A stretch of DNA of 64,000 nucleotides from the NCBI RefSeq assembly GCF_020829645.1, contig NZ_JAIVFS010000031.1, positions 1-64,000 of the forward strand, given 5' to 3'. The position numbers were made by a program, and so were the translations under genes. Shown here one piece after another: positions 51,906-60,370 of the stretch (the first letter of the stretch is position 1; the number at the start of each line of letters is the position of its first letter). The notes under the pieces were generated by a model, which worked only from the letters and a program-made list of their open reading frames with translations, made no database searches and was not told the origin of the DNA. Origin of the DNA: Nostoc mirabile CHAB5784. Its GTDB lineage: Bacteria; Cyanobacteriota; Cyanobacteriia; Cyanobacteriales; Nostocaceae.

Positions 51906-52949
51906 ATGAAAATACCATTTATTCCACAACGCCGCACAGTTTTAAAACGCATTGTCCAACTTTCTGTATTGGGATTGTTTACTCTATCAACTCCCTTAAT
52001 AGGTAGCTTAATAAATAACGCTCAAGCACAAAAAAAAGCTGGTTTTAGTGCTAAAGTCATCAACTTGGCATATCAAACTTCTGGAGATATTGTCAAAGTC
52101 AAAAAAGTTGTTGAGCCACGTTTCAAAGCATTGGGTGTGACTGTAAAATGGGTTGGGCCATTCCCAGCCGGGCCGCAACTAATAGAAGCGATGAATGCAG
52201 GTAAGGTGGATATCGGCAATGTGGGAGAGACACCGCCAATATTTTCCCAAGCCGCAGGTATCACAGAAGTTATCTATATTGCCGGACGCACACCCAGCAA
52301 GGGTGCAAACCAAGGTATTGTAGTCAGAGCTAATTCTCCAATTAAGAAGATAGCGGATCTTAAAGGTAAGAAAATTGCTTTTCAGAGGGGATCGAATGCA
52401 CACTATTTATTAGCAAAAGCCTTGCAAGAGGTGGGGTTAAAAATTAAGGATGTTAAAATTGTTGGTTTGACTCCATCTGAAGCCCGTGACGCTTTTATTC
52501 AAGACAAAGTTGAAGTTTGGGTAGGTAGTGACCCTTTTTTGGCTCTTGTGGAAAAAATTATACCGATTCGGAATCTGAGAAATGCAGCAAGAATTAACAC
52601 TCTCGGCGGCTTTTATCTTGGTAGGCGTAAATTTGTCACCCAAAATCCCGAATTGGTGCGAGTATTTTTAGAGGAAGCAGACAAGGTAGGAGAATGGGCT
52701 GAAAAAAACCCAACTGAAGTTGCCAAAGCTTTTGCTCCCGAACTGAAATTAGAGGTATCAGTTTTAGAAAAGGTGGCACGCCGACGTACTTTTAGGTTGA
52801 GAAGACTAACACCTGCCATTATTGCCGAACAACAGCGCGTTGCTGACTTTTATTTCCAAGAAAAAATCATTCCCCGTAAAATAGATATTAGAGATGCGAT
52901 CCTTCCAACTCAACTTGATGTAGCTATTACGCCTGTTCGTCTCAAGTAA
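51906..52949 (+). CDS. SsuA-like sulfonate substrate-binding protein
   Basis: 347 residues from the ATG at 51906 (a GTG precedes it in frame). Signal peptide with RRTVLKRIVQLSVLGLF and cleavage near AQA. Core: VINLAYQTSGDIVKVKKVVE, FPAGPQLIEAMNAGKVDIGN, SPIKKIADLKGKKIAFQRGS, DKVEVWVGSDPFLALVEKII. Compared with its sister, residues near the binding site differ (GSDPFLAL against GGDPLLAE), which may change ligand preference. It converges with the decayed hybrid kinase 21 bp downstream. Confidence 0.88.
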   Translation: MKIPFIPQRRTVLKRIVQLSVLGLFTLSTPLIGSLINNAQAQKKAGFSAKVINLAYQTSGDIVKVKKVVEPRFKALGVTVKWVGPFPAGPQLIEAMNAGKVDIGNVGETPPIFSQAAGITEVIYIAGRTPSKGANQGIVVRANSPIKKIADLKGKKIAFQRGSNAHYLLAKALQEVGLKIKDVKIVGLTPSEARDAFIQDKVEVWVGSDPFLALVEKIIPIRNLRNAARINTLGGFYLGRRKFVTQNPELVRVFLEEADKVGEWAEKNPTEVAKAFAPELKLEVSVLEKVARRRTFRLRRLTPAIIAEQQRVADFYFQEKIIPRKIDIRDAILPTQLDVAITPVRLK

Positions 52950-52970
52950 CTTAAACAGCTAGAGATAGGT

Positions 52971-54073
52971 TTATTCAGCTATTAAGTTAGCGATCGCATC
53001 TACTAATTCGGCTGGCTCTACTGGTTTGGCAAGATGCTTGTCAAATCCGGCTGCAAGTACTTGTTTGGCGTTGATTTCTCCAGCATAGGCAGTAAGTGCG
53101 TAGTTTACCGCCGTAGGCATCGCTCGAATTTGCCCTCCTTGTTCTGCTGCTGGTAGTGTTCTCAACTGTCGCATAAACATACATCCATCCACTTCTGGCA
53201 TTCCAATGTCGCTTAAAAGTATATCTGGCAAGGATTGGCTTAAAGCGGCTAGTGCTTCATTTGCTGATGCCACTGCTGTCACATTTGCCCCATACTGCTC
53301 TAGCAAGAAGGCAATAAATTCTCGCGTATCTGCATCATCATCCACTACTAAAATATTGACACCATTTAAATTTGAGATGTCTCTGAGTCATTACTCTCCT
53401 GTTTAATCTCTGATTGATTTTGCAGCAGTGGGAGTCTCACGGTAAAAGTTGCCCCCTGATCTTCGCCTCTGCTTTCTACCTGCACTGTGCCGCCATGCAG
53501 TTCGACTAAGTGACGGACAATCGCTAACCCTAATCCCAGTCCACCAAACTTTCTGGTTGTGCTGCTGTTCTCTTGGCGAAAATATTCAAATACGTAAGGC
53601 AGAAAATTGGGATCGATGCCCTTGCCAGTATCGCTGACTGTGATCTGAGCATAAAATACAGGATTGTTTTCTGTACCCTGTACCCTGTCCCCTATACCCT
53701 TTACCCTTTCCAATCGAATATCAACCCGTCCTCCCGCAGGTGTAAACTTAACTGCGTTTGAGAGCAAGTTCCAGACGACTTGCTGCAATCGGCCAGAATC
53801 ACCCAAAACTTGCCCCAAATTTGGTTCCAGGCTGATGTGCATCTCAATTGACTTAGCTTCTGCCGATAACCGCACTGTTTCCATTGCTGCCGAAATCACA
53901 GATGCCAGATCAACTGGGTAGATATTTAAGCTGAGTTTACCTTGTAAAATCCGGGAGATATCCAGCAAGTCTTCAATCAGTTGAGCTTGTAACCTAGCAT
54001 TTCGCTCAATAGTCTTCAGCGCTTGAGGGATTGTCTTTTCATCAAGTTTTTTGGTTTGGAGTAGCTTAGACCA
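52971..54073 (-). pseudogene. Hybrid histidine kinase, 5'-truncated and frameshifted
   Basis: The minus strand encodes part of HisKA (WSKLLQTKKLDEKTIPQALK onward), HATPase_c (NLLSNAVKFTPAGG, GGLGLGLAIVRHLVELHGG) and, after a 1-bp shift at about 53360-53370, a receiver (LVVDDDADTREF, SDIGMPEVDG, KPVEPAE). The phospho-acceptor histidine segment (SHELRSPLNP in the relative at 15893-20782) is lost at the junction with the TnpB remnant. An 8-residue repeat-derived insertion MPTAVNYA splits the receiver segment IRA/LTAYAGE (53096-53123). Not functional as a kinase. Confidence 0.85.
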
Positions 54074-54984
54074 TTGGTAGGAGACTTTGGACACGCCTGG
54101 GTTCTCGCTGATTGATTTGACCCGACTCGCCAACCGTCCAGCAAGGATTGTTCCATCCCTCGCCAGCCATTTCTAGCTAACTGGATTGACAGAGTTTCTG
54201 TTTTGGGGTCAATGTAACGACTCAAGTAAGCAGATAAAATATCACGTTGCATTGTCAAACTGCATTTAGAGCAGTTATGCACTCGTTGAGATAATGACTT
54301 TTTCTGTTTATTTACGCACAAACTATTCCTTGAGAAAGTGCAGTAAGTGAAGTCGAAAACATTCTTATCTGTACCACCAGCATTTTCAGCTTTGCGCTTC
54401 AGTTCAGATTGAAAAGATGCGGGTGATTTAAACCCTATGGATTTACTATAATTTTTCTGCCAAGCTTTAACTGATACTTTCTCAGTTTTAATATTCTTAC
54501 CGAGGGCTAAAGTTTGGTTGACTAATCTACCATGCAAAGATTTACGATGAGCCGCTTGTTTACGTTCTATCTCACGTTTTAAAGAAGCAGTTCTTTTATA
54601 GCGATTTGAATTATTCCAACGCTTTTTACCCGGATTTACTGTGCCATTAGAATTAAAATTGTTAGGATTATTAGCGCGGCGCTGCCTATCCATTTTGCGT
54701 TGCAGTTTTCTAACAATTTTTTGTTTTGAGGTTAATTCCACTGTGAATGGAGTCCAAATTGTTTCGGAATCCCCAACAATCGCAACGGTTGAAACGCCCA
54801 AATCAATACCAACAGTACCATCACCGATAATGTTTTTAGGTTTTTGATACGGATCACCCTCACAAACCAATTGAACGAACCAGTAGGTTTTTTGATTGAG
54901 AATACGACGTACCAAGCGAACATATTTAATCTTTGATAGCAATCCATGCAAGATTACTGGGTCATTGGTGATGATACCTGGTAG
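54074..54984 (-). pseudogene. IS200/IS605-family TnpB (OrfB), truncated at both ends
   Basis: The frame reads IKYVRLVRRILNQKTYWFVQ, the RuvC-I Asp in GIDLGVSTVAIVGD, the helical KQKIVRKLQRKMDRQRRAN and a zinc-ribbon half HNCSKC before the RuvC-III Asp in QRDILSAYL. A full TnpB has about 400 residues; the first 100-150 are missing, cut 9 bp from the neighbouring 552-bp element, and the C-terminus runs into kinase sequence. No TnpA is present. It probably inserted in and broke the hybrid kinase. Confidence 0.8.
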
Positions 54985-55044
54985 CTAGAGGTTAGACCTC
55001 TTGCAAAAGTCTATCCCCTTTTCCACATCCCGTCAAAAGTCAGG

Positions 55045-55340
55045 TTGAGCGACAGCATTTGCTTGTTGAGCGACAGCATTTACTTGTTGAGCAACAGCAT
55101 TTGCTTGTTGAGCAACAGCATTTACTTGTTGAGCGACAGCATTTACTTGTTGAGCAACAGCATTTGCTTGTTGAGCGACAGCATTTACTTGTTGAGCAAC
55201 AGCATTTGCTTGTTGAGCGACAGCATTTGCTTGTTGAGCGACAGCATTTGCTTGTTGAGCAACAGCATTTGCTTGTTGAGCGACAGCATTTGCTTGTTGA
55301 GCGACAGCATTTGCTTGTTGAGCGACAGCATTTGCTTGTT
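55045..55340. repeat. 21-bp tandem repeat array (14 copies)
   Basis: The unit TTGAGCGACAGCATTTGCTTG is repeated with only two variable positions (C/A and G/A). All three frames stay open on at least one strand; the minus strand would encode heptapeptide QANAVAQ. No start context, so not a gene. Confidence 0.9.
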
Positions 55341-55353
55341 TGGAAGTAGGTAA

Positions 55354-55462
55354 GGGACTTCCAAATAAAAAAATACTCAAAAAACTCTCTCCTCCTTATT
55401 CCTCTGTGTTCTCTGCGTCTCTGTGGTTCGTTTATTTGGATAATTTATTTCTTGGAAGTCCC
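55354..55462. mobile_element. GGGACTTCC inverted-repeat element, copy 2 (nested)
   Basis: The 109-bp element has GGGACTTCCAA termini flanked by TAA on both sides. It is the reverse orientation of the element at 41032-41152. Confidence 0.8.
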
Positions 55463-55634
55463 TAAGGTACTCTCTCTCTCTTTTTTCCAACGTCATCAAT
55501 GCTACCCAACTTGTGCCACACATCTAGGACTTTTGCAAGAGGTCTGTTGTAAGTTGGTGATTATGTACTACATCAACTATTAGGCAACCTATTTAAGCTA
55601 TTAATAGAGTTGTTTCAATCTAGGGAATGAAAAT

Positions 55635-55919
55635 ATGAGGGTTTGGCTTGCCTGCTTTTTTGTGCTGTTTGCTTTGGCGGAACTGTTTGACTGGTTACAA
55701 GAATTTAATTTGCCATTACCTATCTATATTTTGGGTGGCGCTTTTTTAGCTGTTGCTTCTAACTATGATAAAATATTTGACTCCTATTTTGCTGATTCAA
55801 GCATTGAGGCATCACTCGAACAATCCGAGCTAGATTCACTAACCCCATCTACTAATCCTATTTCTTTCCCAATTGCCAGTGCTGTTAAAGATGCTCAAAC
55901 ATCTCAAACGGATGATTAG
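55635..55919 (+). CDS. Small membrane protein, conserved cyanobacterial hypothetical
   Basis: 94 residues. Two hydrophobic stretches (VWLACFFVLFALAELFDWLQ and LPIYILGGAFLAVASNY) suggest two membrane helices, followed by a polar, acidic Ser/Thr-rich tail (about 50-94). No functional family is recognised. The ATG lies after an A-rich GGGAATGAAAAT. It is separated by 150 bp from the CHASE2 kinase gene on the same strand. Confidence 0.7.
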   Translation: MRVWLACFFVLFALAELFDWLQEFNLPLPIYILGGAFLAVASNYDKIFDSYFADSSIEASLEQSELDSLTPSTNPISFPIASAVKDAQTSQTDD

Positions 55920-56071
55920 CTGCATAACCCAATCGCTTGTCTAGTCTCTAAGCAGCAAGTAAATTGTTACATTAATATAGAAGCTCAGGTTAAAAGCTAA
56001 TTAACCTAGAGTCAGAAAATTAACTTCTGCGCCTGCAAAATCTACCCAATTCAGGCTACCGCCGCAACGCC

Positions 56072-58270
56072 GTGATTAGTGGACTATTAGAAAAACTCCG
56101 TGTCCCCTTTGTCAAAGTTCAGGATTCCCGTGAAACTTCCAAGAGCAAAAGCTGGTTGCAAATGATTTTAGTTACCAGTGTAGGAGTCACCGCCTTTATC
56201 TGGGGAGTTCGGGAACTCAAATGGTTACAGCCTTGGGAGTTGAGAGTTTATGATCAGATGTTGCGATCGCGTCCAGCAGAAGCACCTGATAAGCGGATTT
56301 TGCTGGTAAAAATCACTGACGAGGATCTCAAACGAGAGAAAGGGACTCCATCAGATCATACAATAAATCAGCTCTTAAAGAAAATAGAGACTTATCAACC
56401 GCGAATTGTTGGTTTATATCTTTTCCAACCAGAAAACAACTATTTGGCAGCTAATTTGCAAAATAAAGATAACATCGTCAGCACCTGTTTTTTCAGCAGC
56501 TTGGGTAGAGATGAAATCCCACCACCGCCAAATTTACCTATAGATAATGTTGGGTTTGGCAATGTGGTTGCTGACAATGAAAACGACCAAATTCTTCGCC
56601 GCAGTTTGTTATTTGTTCACTCTCCATACAAAAAATGTACAACATCATTTGCATTTGGTGCGTTAATAGCAATTAATTATCTGGAAAAACAAGGCATTGA
56701 ATATGACTTTACTAATAAAGGAGATTTTCAGTTAGGTAAAACCTTGTTCCCGCGTTTACAACCAAATTCCGGTAGCTACCAACATCTAGATGCAGATGGC
56801 TATCAAATATTATTAAATTACCATCACCCCAACAGCCTCGCCGACGAAGTAACCCTCACACAAGTCCTCAGTGGACAAGTCAAACCCAATTTAGTCAAAG
56901 ACCGCCTTGTAATTATTGGCGCTACTGCCGCTAATTTACCTCAAAGTAGCTTTTATACACCCTACAGCGCTTTGCCAGATCAACCACCCAGAATGCCTGC
57001 TCTGGTTATTCATGCACAGATAGCAAGTCAACTCATCAGTACAGTGTTGGATGGGCAACCTATAATTTGGTATTGGCCAGACTGGGCGGAACTTATTTGG
57101 ATTTGGGGCTGGTCGCTCTTAGGTGGAATTATAGCATGGCGGTGGCAAAATCCGTTGCTGTTGCTAGTGGTGGCAGGGACAACTCTACTTGGGTTAGTAG
57201 TAATCTGCGTTGCTTTGTTTTTGCAAGCTGGATGGATACCATTAGTTCCCTCTGCCCTCGCTTTGGTGATTAGTAGCATCTGTGTGATTGCTTATACTAG
57301 CTACCAAAATCAGCGACAAACTCAGGTGATTATTCTGCAAGTTGAAAAACAACAAGAAGCGATCGCGCAATTAAATGTACTCTTAGAAGATAAAACAGCA
57401 CTTCCCGACTCTTATCTTGATTTTCCTCCCCCAGTTGATTCACCAGAGATAAAATCAGGTGATTTGCTTTTGGGTGGACGCTACAAAATCTCTCAAGTTC
57501 TCGGTGCTGGTGGATTTGGCCGCACTTATTTAGCACAGGATACTCAACGCCCAGGTAATCCGATTTGTGTAGTTAAAAAGTTAATGCCAGCCCGTCAAGA
57601 TACACGATTTTTGCAAGTTGCTCGTAGGTTGTTTAATAGTGAAGCTGAAATATTACAATGTTTGGGTAAACATCATCAGATTCCCGAACTACTTGCTTAT
57701 TTTGAAGATGACCAAGAATTTTATTTGATTCAAGAATATATCGAGGGACATACCCTAAGTGAAGAATTACCACCTGTGCGGAATGTGCAAAACGAATCAT
57801 TTGTAATTGAGATGTTAAAACAAGTTTTAGAAGTTCTAGAATTTGTTCACTATCATCGAGTCATTCATCGTGATATCAAACCGGCTAATATTATTAGATG
57901 CGCTCAAGATAATCGGCTGGTATTGATTGATTTTGGTGCAGTAAAATTGATGCAACCGCCAAGTAGTGAGCAAACAGAATTAGCCACAGTAGCCATCGGG
58001 ACGCGGGGTTATGCACCACCCGAACAATTTGCCGGTCATCCACGCTTATGCAGTGACATTTACGCTTTAGGAATGATTGGCATTCAAGCCATAACAGGGA
58101 TAGCACCGCAAGAACTCCACCCAGATCCAGAAACGGGTAATATTATGTGGCGGCAACCGGTGCAAGTGAGTGAAGAATTAGCGGCAATTTTAGATAAAAT
58201 GGTTTGCTATAATTTTAGCGATCGCTATCAATCAGCCGCCGCAGTTTTACAAGATTTAAAACGTATGTAG
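56072..58270 (+). CDS. CHASE2-domain serine/threonine protein kinase
   Basis: 732 residues from a GTG start. One N-terminal membrane helix is followed by an extracytoplasmic CHASE2 sensor (about 50-310: DKRILLVKITDEDLKREKG, RLVIIGATAANLPQSSFYTP) and three membrane helices (about 335-415). The cytoplasmic kinase domain starts at about 465: GGRYKISQVLGAGGFGRTYL (P-loop), VVKKL (ATP lysine), VIHRDIKPANII (catalytic loop), IDFGAVK (DFG) and the GTRGYAPPEQF activation segment. All key kinase residues are present. The ligand of CHASE2 is unknown. Confidence 0.93.
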   Translation: MISGLLEKLRVPFVKVQDSRETSKSKSWLQMILVTSVGVTAFIWGVRELKWLQPWELRVYDQMLRSRPAEAPDKRILLVKITDEDLKREKGTPSDHTINQLLKKIETYQPRIVGLYLFQPENNYLAANLQNKDNIVSTCFFSSLGRDEIPPPPNLPIDNVGFGNVVADNENDQILRRSLLFVHSPYKKCTTSFAFGALIAINYLEKQGIEYDFTNKGDFQLGKTLFPRLQPNSGSYQHLDADGYQILLNYHHPNSLADEVTLTQVLSGQVKPNLVKDRLVIIGATAANLPQSSFYTPYSALPDQPPRMPALVIHAQIASQLISTVLDGQPIIWYWPDWAELIWIWGWSLLGGIIAWRWQNPLLLLVVAGTTLLGLVVICVALFLQAGWIPLVPSALALVISSICVIAYTSYQNQRQTQVIILQVEKQQEAIAQLNVLLEDKTALPDSYLDFPPPVDSPEIKSGDLLLGGRYKISQVLGAGGFGRTYLAQDTQRPGNPICVVKKLMPARQDTRFLQVARRLFNSEAEILQCLGKHHQIPELLAYFEDDQEFYLIQEYIEGHTLSEELPPVRNVQNESFVIEMLKQVLEVLEFVHYHRVIHRDIKPANIIRCAQDNRLVLIDFGAVKLMQPPSSEQTELATVAIGTRGYAPPEQFAGHPRLCSDIYALGMIGIQAITGIAPQELHPDPETGNIMWRQPVQVSEELAAILDKMVCYNFSDRYQSAAAVLQDLKRM

Positions 58271-58385
58271 CCCTGGCGATTAGAAATCGCGGCTACACAT
58301 ACTTTCATCCGCCTAACAAGAATTAATGCTTACAACCCGCAGAGGTGGGTTTTGTCTGTAATCTCAAGAGTTTACACTTGTATTA

Positions 58386-58684
58386 AGTAGGTAGGCATAA
58401 TTAAATAATTCGTAATGACGCTCGTTCCTCGCTACCGCTACGCTAACGTAATTCGTAATGACGCTCTCTACGAGACGCTGCGCGAACGCGGACTCGCTAA
58501 CGCAACGCTTTCGTAAATTTTGTTTTGTAATGGGGATTTAACCCCAACACAAAACAAAATTTTTATTGAACCGGGGGACTTAAACCCACGGAACTAGTTA
58601 AACATAAGATAAGATTAAGATAAAACCTCACCCTCAATCCCTCTCCGTGAGTTCGGAGAGGGAAGCCGGAGGTAGGGTGAGGTT
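58386..58684. repeat. Repeat cluster: TTCGTAA heptamers, palindrome, CCTCACCC hairpin
   Basis: Short repeat modules (58410-58515) lead to a palindrome AAATTTTGTTTTGT...ACAAAACAAAATTT (58515-58562) with the flank CCGGGGGACTTAAACCCACG, the inverse of 2836-2913. A hairpin (AACCTCACCCTCAATCC ... GTAGGGTGAGGTT, 58625-58684) ends next to the convergent gene and may terminate both. Confidence 0.75.
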
Positions 58685-58689
58685 TTATA

Positions 58690-59424
58690 TTAGTTATTAA
58701 TACCATTCATCTTTAGCCCATATTGACCTTGTTTTTCTATAATCTGACTCAATATTTTGTGGCAATGACAGTCACTTTCACATTGATTTAATATGTCTTG
58801 TGGAGCAATTGAACTAGAACCTAAAGCCAGACATATTTTTCCAGTACAAGTAAGCTTAAAATAGTCTCTTAAATTGCTTTGGGGGGGCAATTCGTTAATT
58901 TGATAATTTGTTAAAGGTTCAATAAAGCCTAATACTCGTAAATGTCTTAATTGTTGCTCACACGATTGTTCTTTTTTATACGGAAACTGTCTTTGCTCTT
59001 TTTCAGCATTAAATAAATTTTCCAGAGTTGTTCGCTCTCCATCGTCTAGCAAGTAGTCAAAAAACTTTCTTTGGTTTTCATCATCTTCTATTAAAGTTCC
59101 TAGTAAAGCTAAAGCTTTTGACTCCTTTTGATTAGCCTCTATATTAGCTTTAATTTTACTATGTACTAGGTTCAATTCTACTCCATTGCTACCAAATTGT
59201 AATTTTTCTAGTCTTTCAATAACTGAAGAGTTTAACAATAATATAATTGTTAAAAGTCCTACTTCTGTTGTATCTAATCTCCGGTTTTTATCAAGTCCTT
59301 TAGCTGGAATAAAAAATAAGTAACCTAAAACCAAAATACTTATTATCCTGAAGCCAATGTTGAGGAAATTGCTGAGTTTAGGCTGAAAATAATTCTTAAT
59401 GGTTTCAACTATTTTCTGACTCAT
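58690..59424 (-). CDS. Membrane protein of unknown function
   Basis: 244 residues. Two N-terminal hydrophobic helices (IGFRIISILVLGYLFFIPAK and TTEVGLLTIILLLNSSVIER) are followed by a coiled-coil-like stretch (about 75-105) and a soluble C-terminal domain. That domain ends with a cluster CESDCHCHKILSQI that might bind a metal. The segment LRHLRVLGFIEPLTNYQINE resembles a small winged-helix-like fold, but this is uncertain. I do not recognise the family. Base composition is AT-rich. It converges with the CHASE2 kinase region across a hairpin. Confidence 0.7.
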   Translation of the reverse strand: MSQKIVETIKNYFQPKLSNFLNIGFRIISILVLGYLFFIPAKGLDKNRRLDTTEVGLLTIILLLNSSVIERLEKLQFGSNGVELNLVHSKIKANIEANQKESKALALLGTLIEDDENQRKFFDYLLDDGERTTLENLFNAEKEQRQFPYKKEQSCEQQLRHLRVLGFIEPLTNYQINELPPQSNLRDYFKLTCTGKICLALGSSSIAPQDILNQCESDCHCHKILSQIIEKQGQYGLKMNGINN

Positions 59425-59914
59425 ACTACATTATTCTATGAATATAATTGACTTTTATTTGAGAGAAAGTAATCGCTCATAAGTAGGTTTAAAAAACTAA
59501 ATAGCTAGTTACATCGAAAAATGACATAGCTTATTACCCTGTTATTATCTCTGGAATACATGAAGATATTTAGCTCAACTTATTGCAGAAATGATAACAG
59601 TTTATCTTTCACGGTATCTGGAAAACCTCTCTCTAAGTCTCTCTCCTAAAAAGAGAGAGACTTGGAATTTTCGCCCTAAGAGCATCGGTAAGAGAGTTAG
59701 GTTTTTCGTGGGTTTCTCTACATGACTTAAACCACAATGAGCAAAAAACTAATACCATTTCAATTGATGATTGCAACACATCCTTGGGTAAAGACGCGAT
59801 GAATCGCGTCTCTATAAATGGTCTATTTGTCGCATTCTTTTTTCAAATTGGTATAACACTTTATGTCTACATCTTGAACCTATAGTTTTTCGGATATCTT
59901 CCCAAATTTCTGTA
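59425..59914. other. Intergenic region with short inverted repeats
   Basis: It contains the palindrome AGACGCGATGAATCGCGTCT (59791-59810), loosely flanked by inverted ATACCATTTCAATTG/TTTCAAATTGGTAT sequences (about 59752-59854). No gene is seen. Confidence 0.5.
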
Positions 59915-60142
59915 GGACTTAGGCAAAAACCCTCTCAAACTCTCATTCCTCTGTGACGCGCCAGTTGCTACCCTTCTCCTGACGGAGACGCTGCGCGAAC
60001 GGGAACGCGCTTGAGCGAACAAGTCTCTTAACCGCAAGGGCGCACTGGCTTCTCTGCGCCGCGCCAGTTGCTTCAAGTCTCTTAACCGCAAGGGCGCACT
60101 GGCTTCTCTGTGGTTCGTTTTCCGTTACCCGTGCGTAAGTCC
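59915..60142. mobile_element. Relic of the GGACTTACGC element family
   Basis: The ends GGACTTAGGCA and TGCGTAAGTCC are flanked by TA on both sides, as in the copies at 1732 and 21231, but the inner inverted repeat is missing. The centre holds two tandem copies of an AAGTCTCTTAACCGCAAGGG module also found at 3968-4024. A repeat-derived open frame (59867-60091) is not a gene. Confidence 0.7.
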
Positions 60143-60370
60143 TATTCTGATTAACACCTATGACAATACTCCTCGGTTAAGAATATTCGTAGGTTCGGTT
60201 GAGCATAAGCGGTACCCACCGAATAGCAAAATACCATTTTTGACCACAACAGCCTTATTGTGGAGCGTTGTTGCCAGAGTGCGAACCAGTATAATAGCCT
60301 GGATATTCTTTAAAAAATTTGCAGCTAATAACTCTTCCCTTAGCGTCCTTTGCGGTTCGATACCCTAACC

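Larger units (their letters stand above)
54994..55545. mobile_element. 552-bp inverted-repeat element (AGACCTCTTGC family) with nested cargo
   Basis: Perfect 18-bp termini AGACCTCTTGCAAAAGTC, with GTT directly on both sides (54991-54993, 55546-55548). Inside are a 21-bp tandem array (55045-55340) and a GGGACTTCC element (55354-55462). No transposase is encoded. Confidence 0.85.

Noticed and set aside
40677..55340. CRISPR arrays
   Set aside because: The 21-bp and 63-bp arrays are head-to-tail repeats without unique spacers, and no cas genes are present.
55033..55380. QANAVAQ-type repeat protein
   Set aside because: The frame is open only because of the 21-bp array, and spans the junction to an inverted-repeat element.
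59867..60091. 74-residue minus-strand frame
   Set aside because: Made of two tandem copies of a repeat module inside an element relic.
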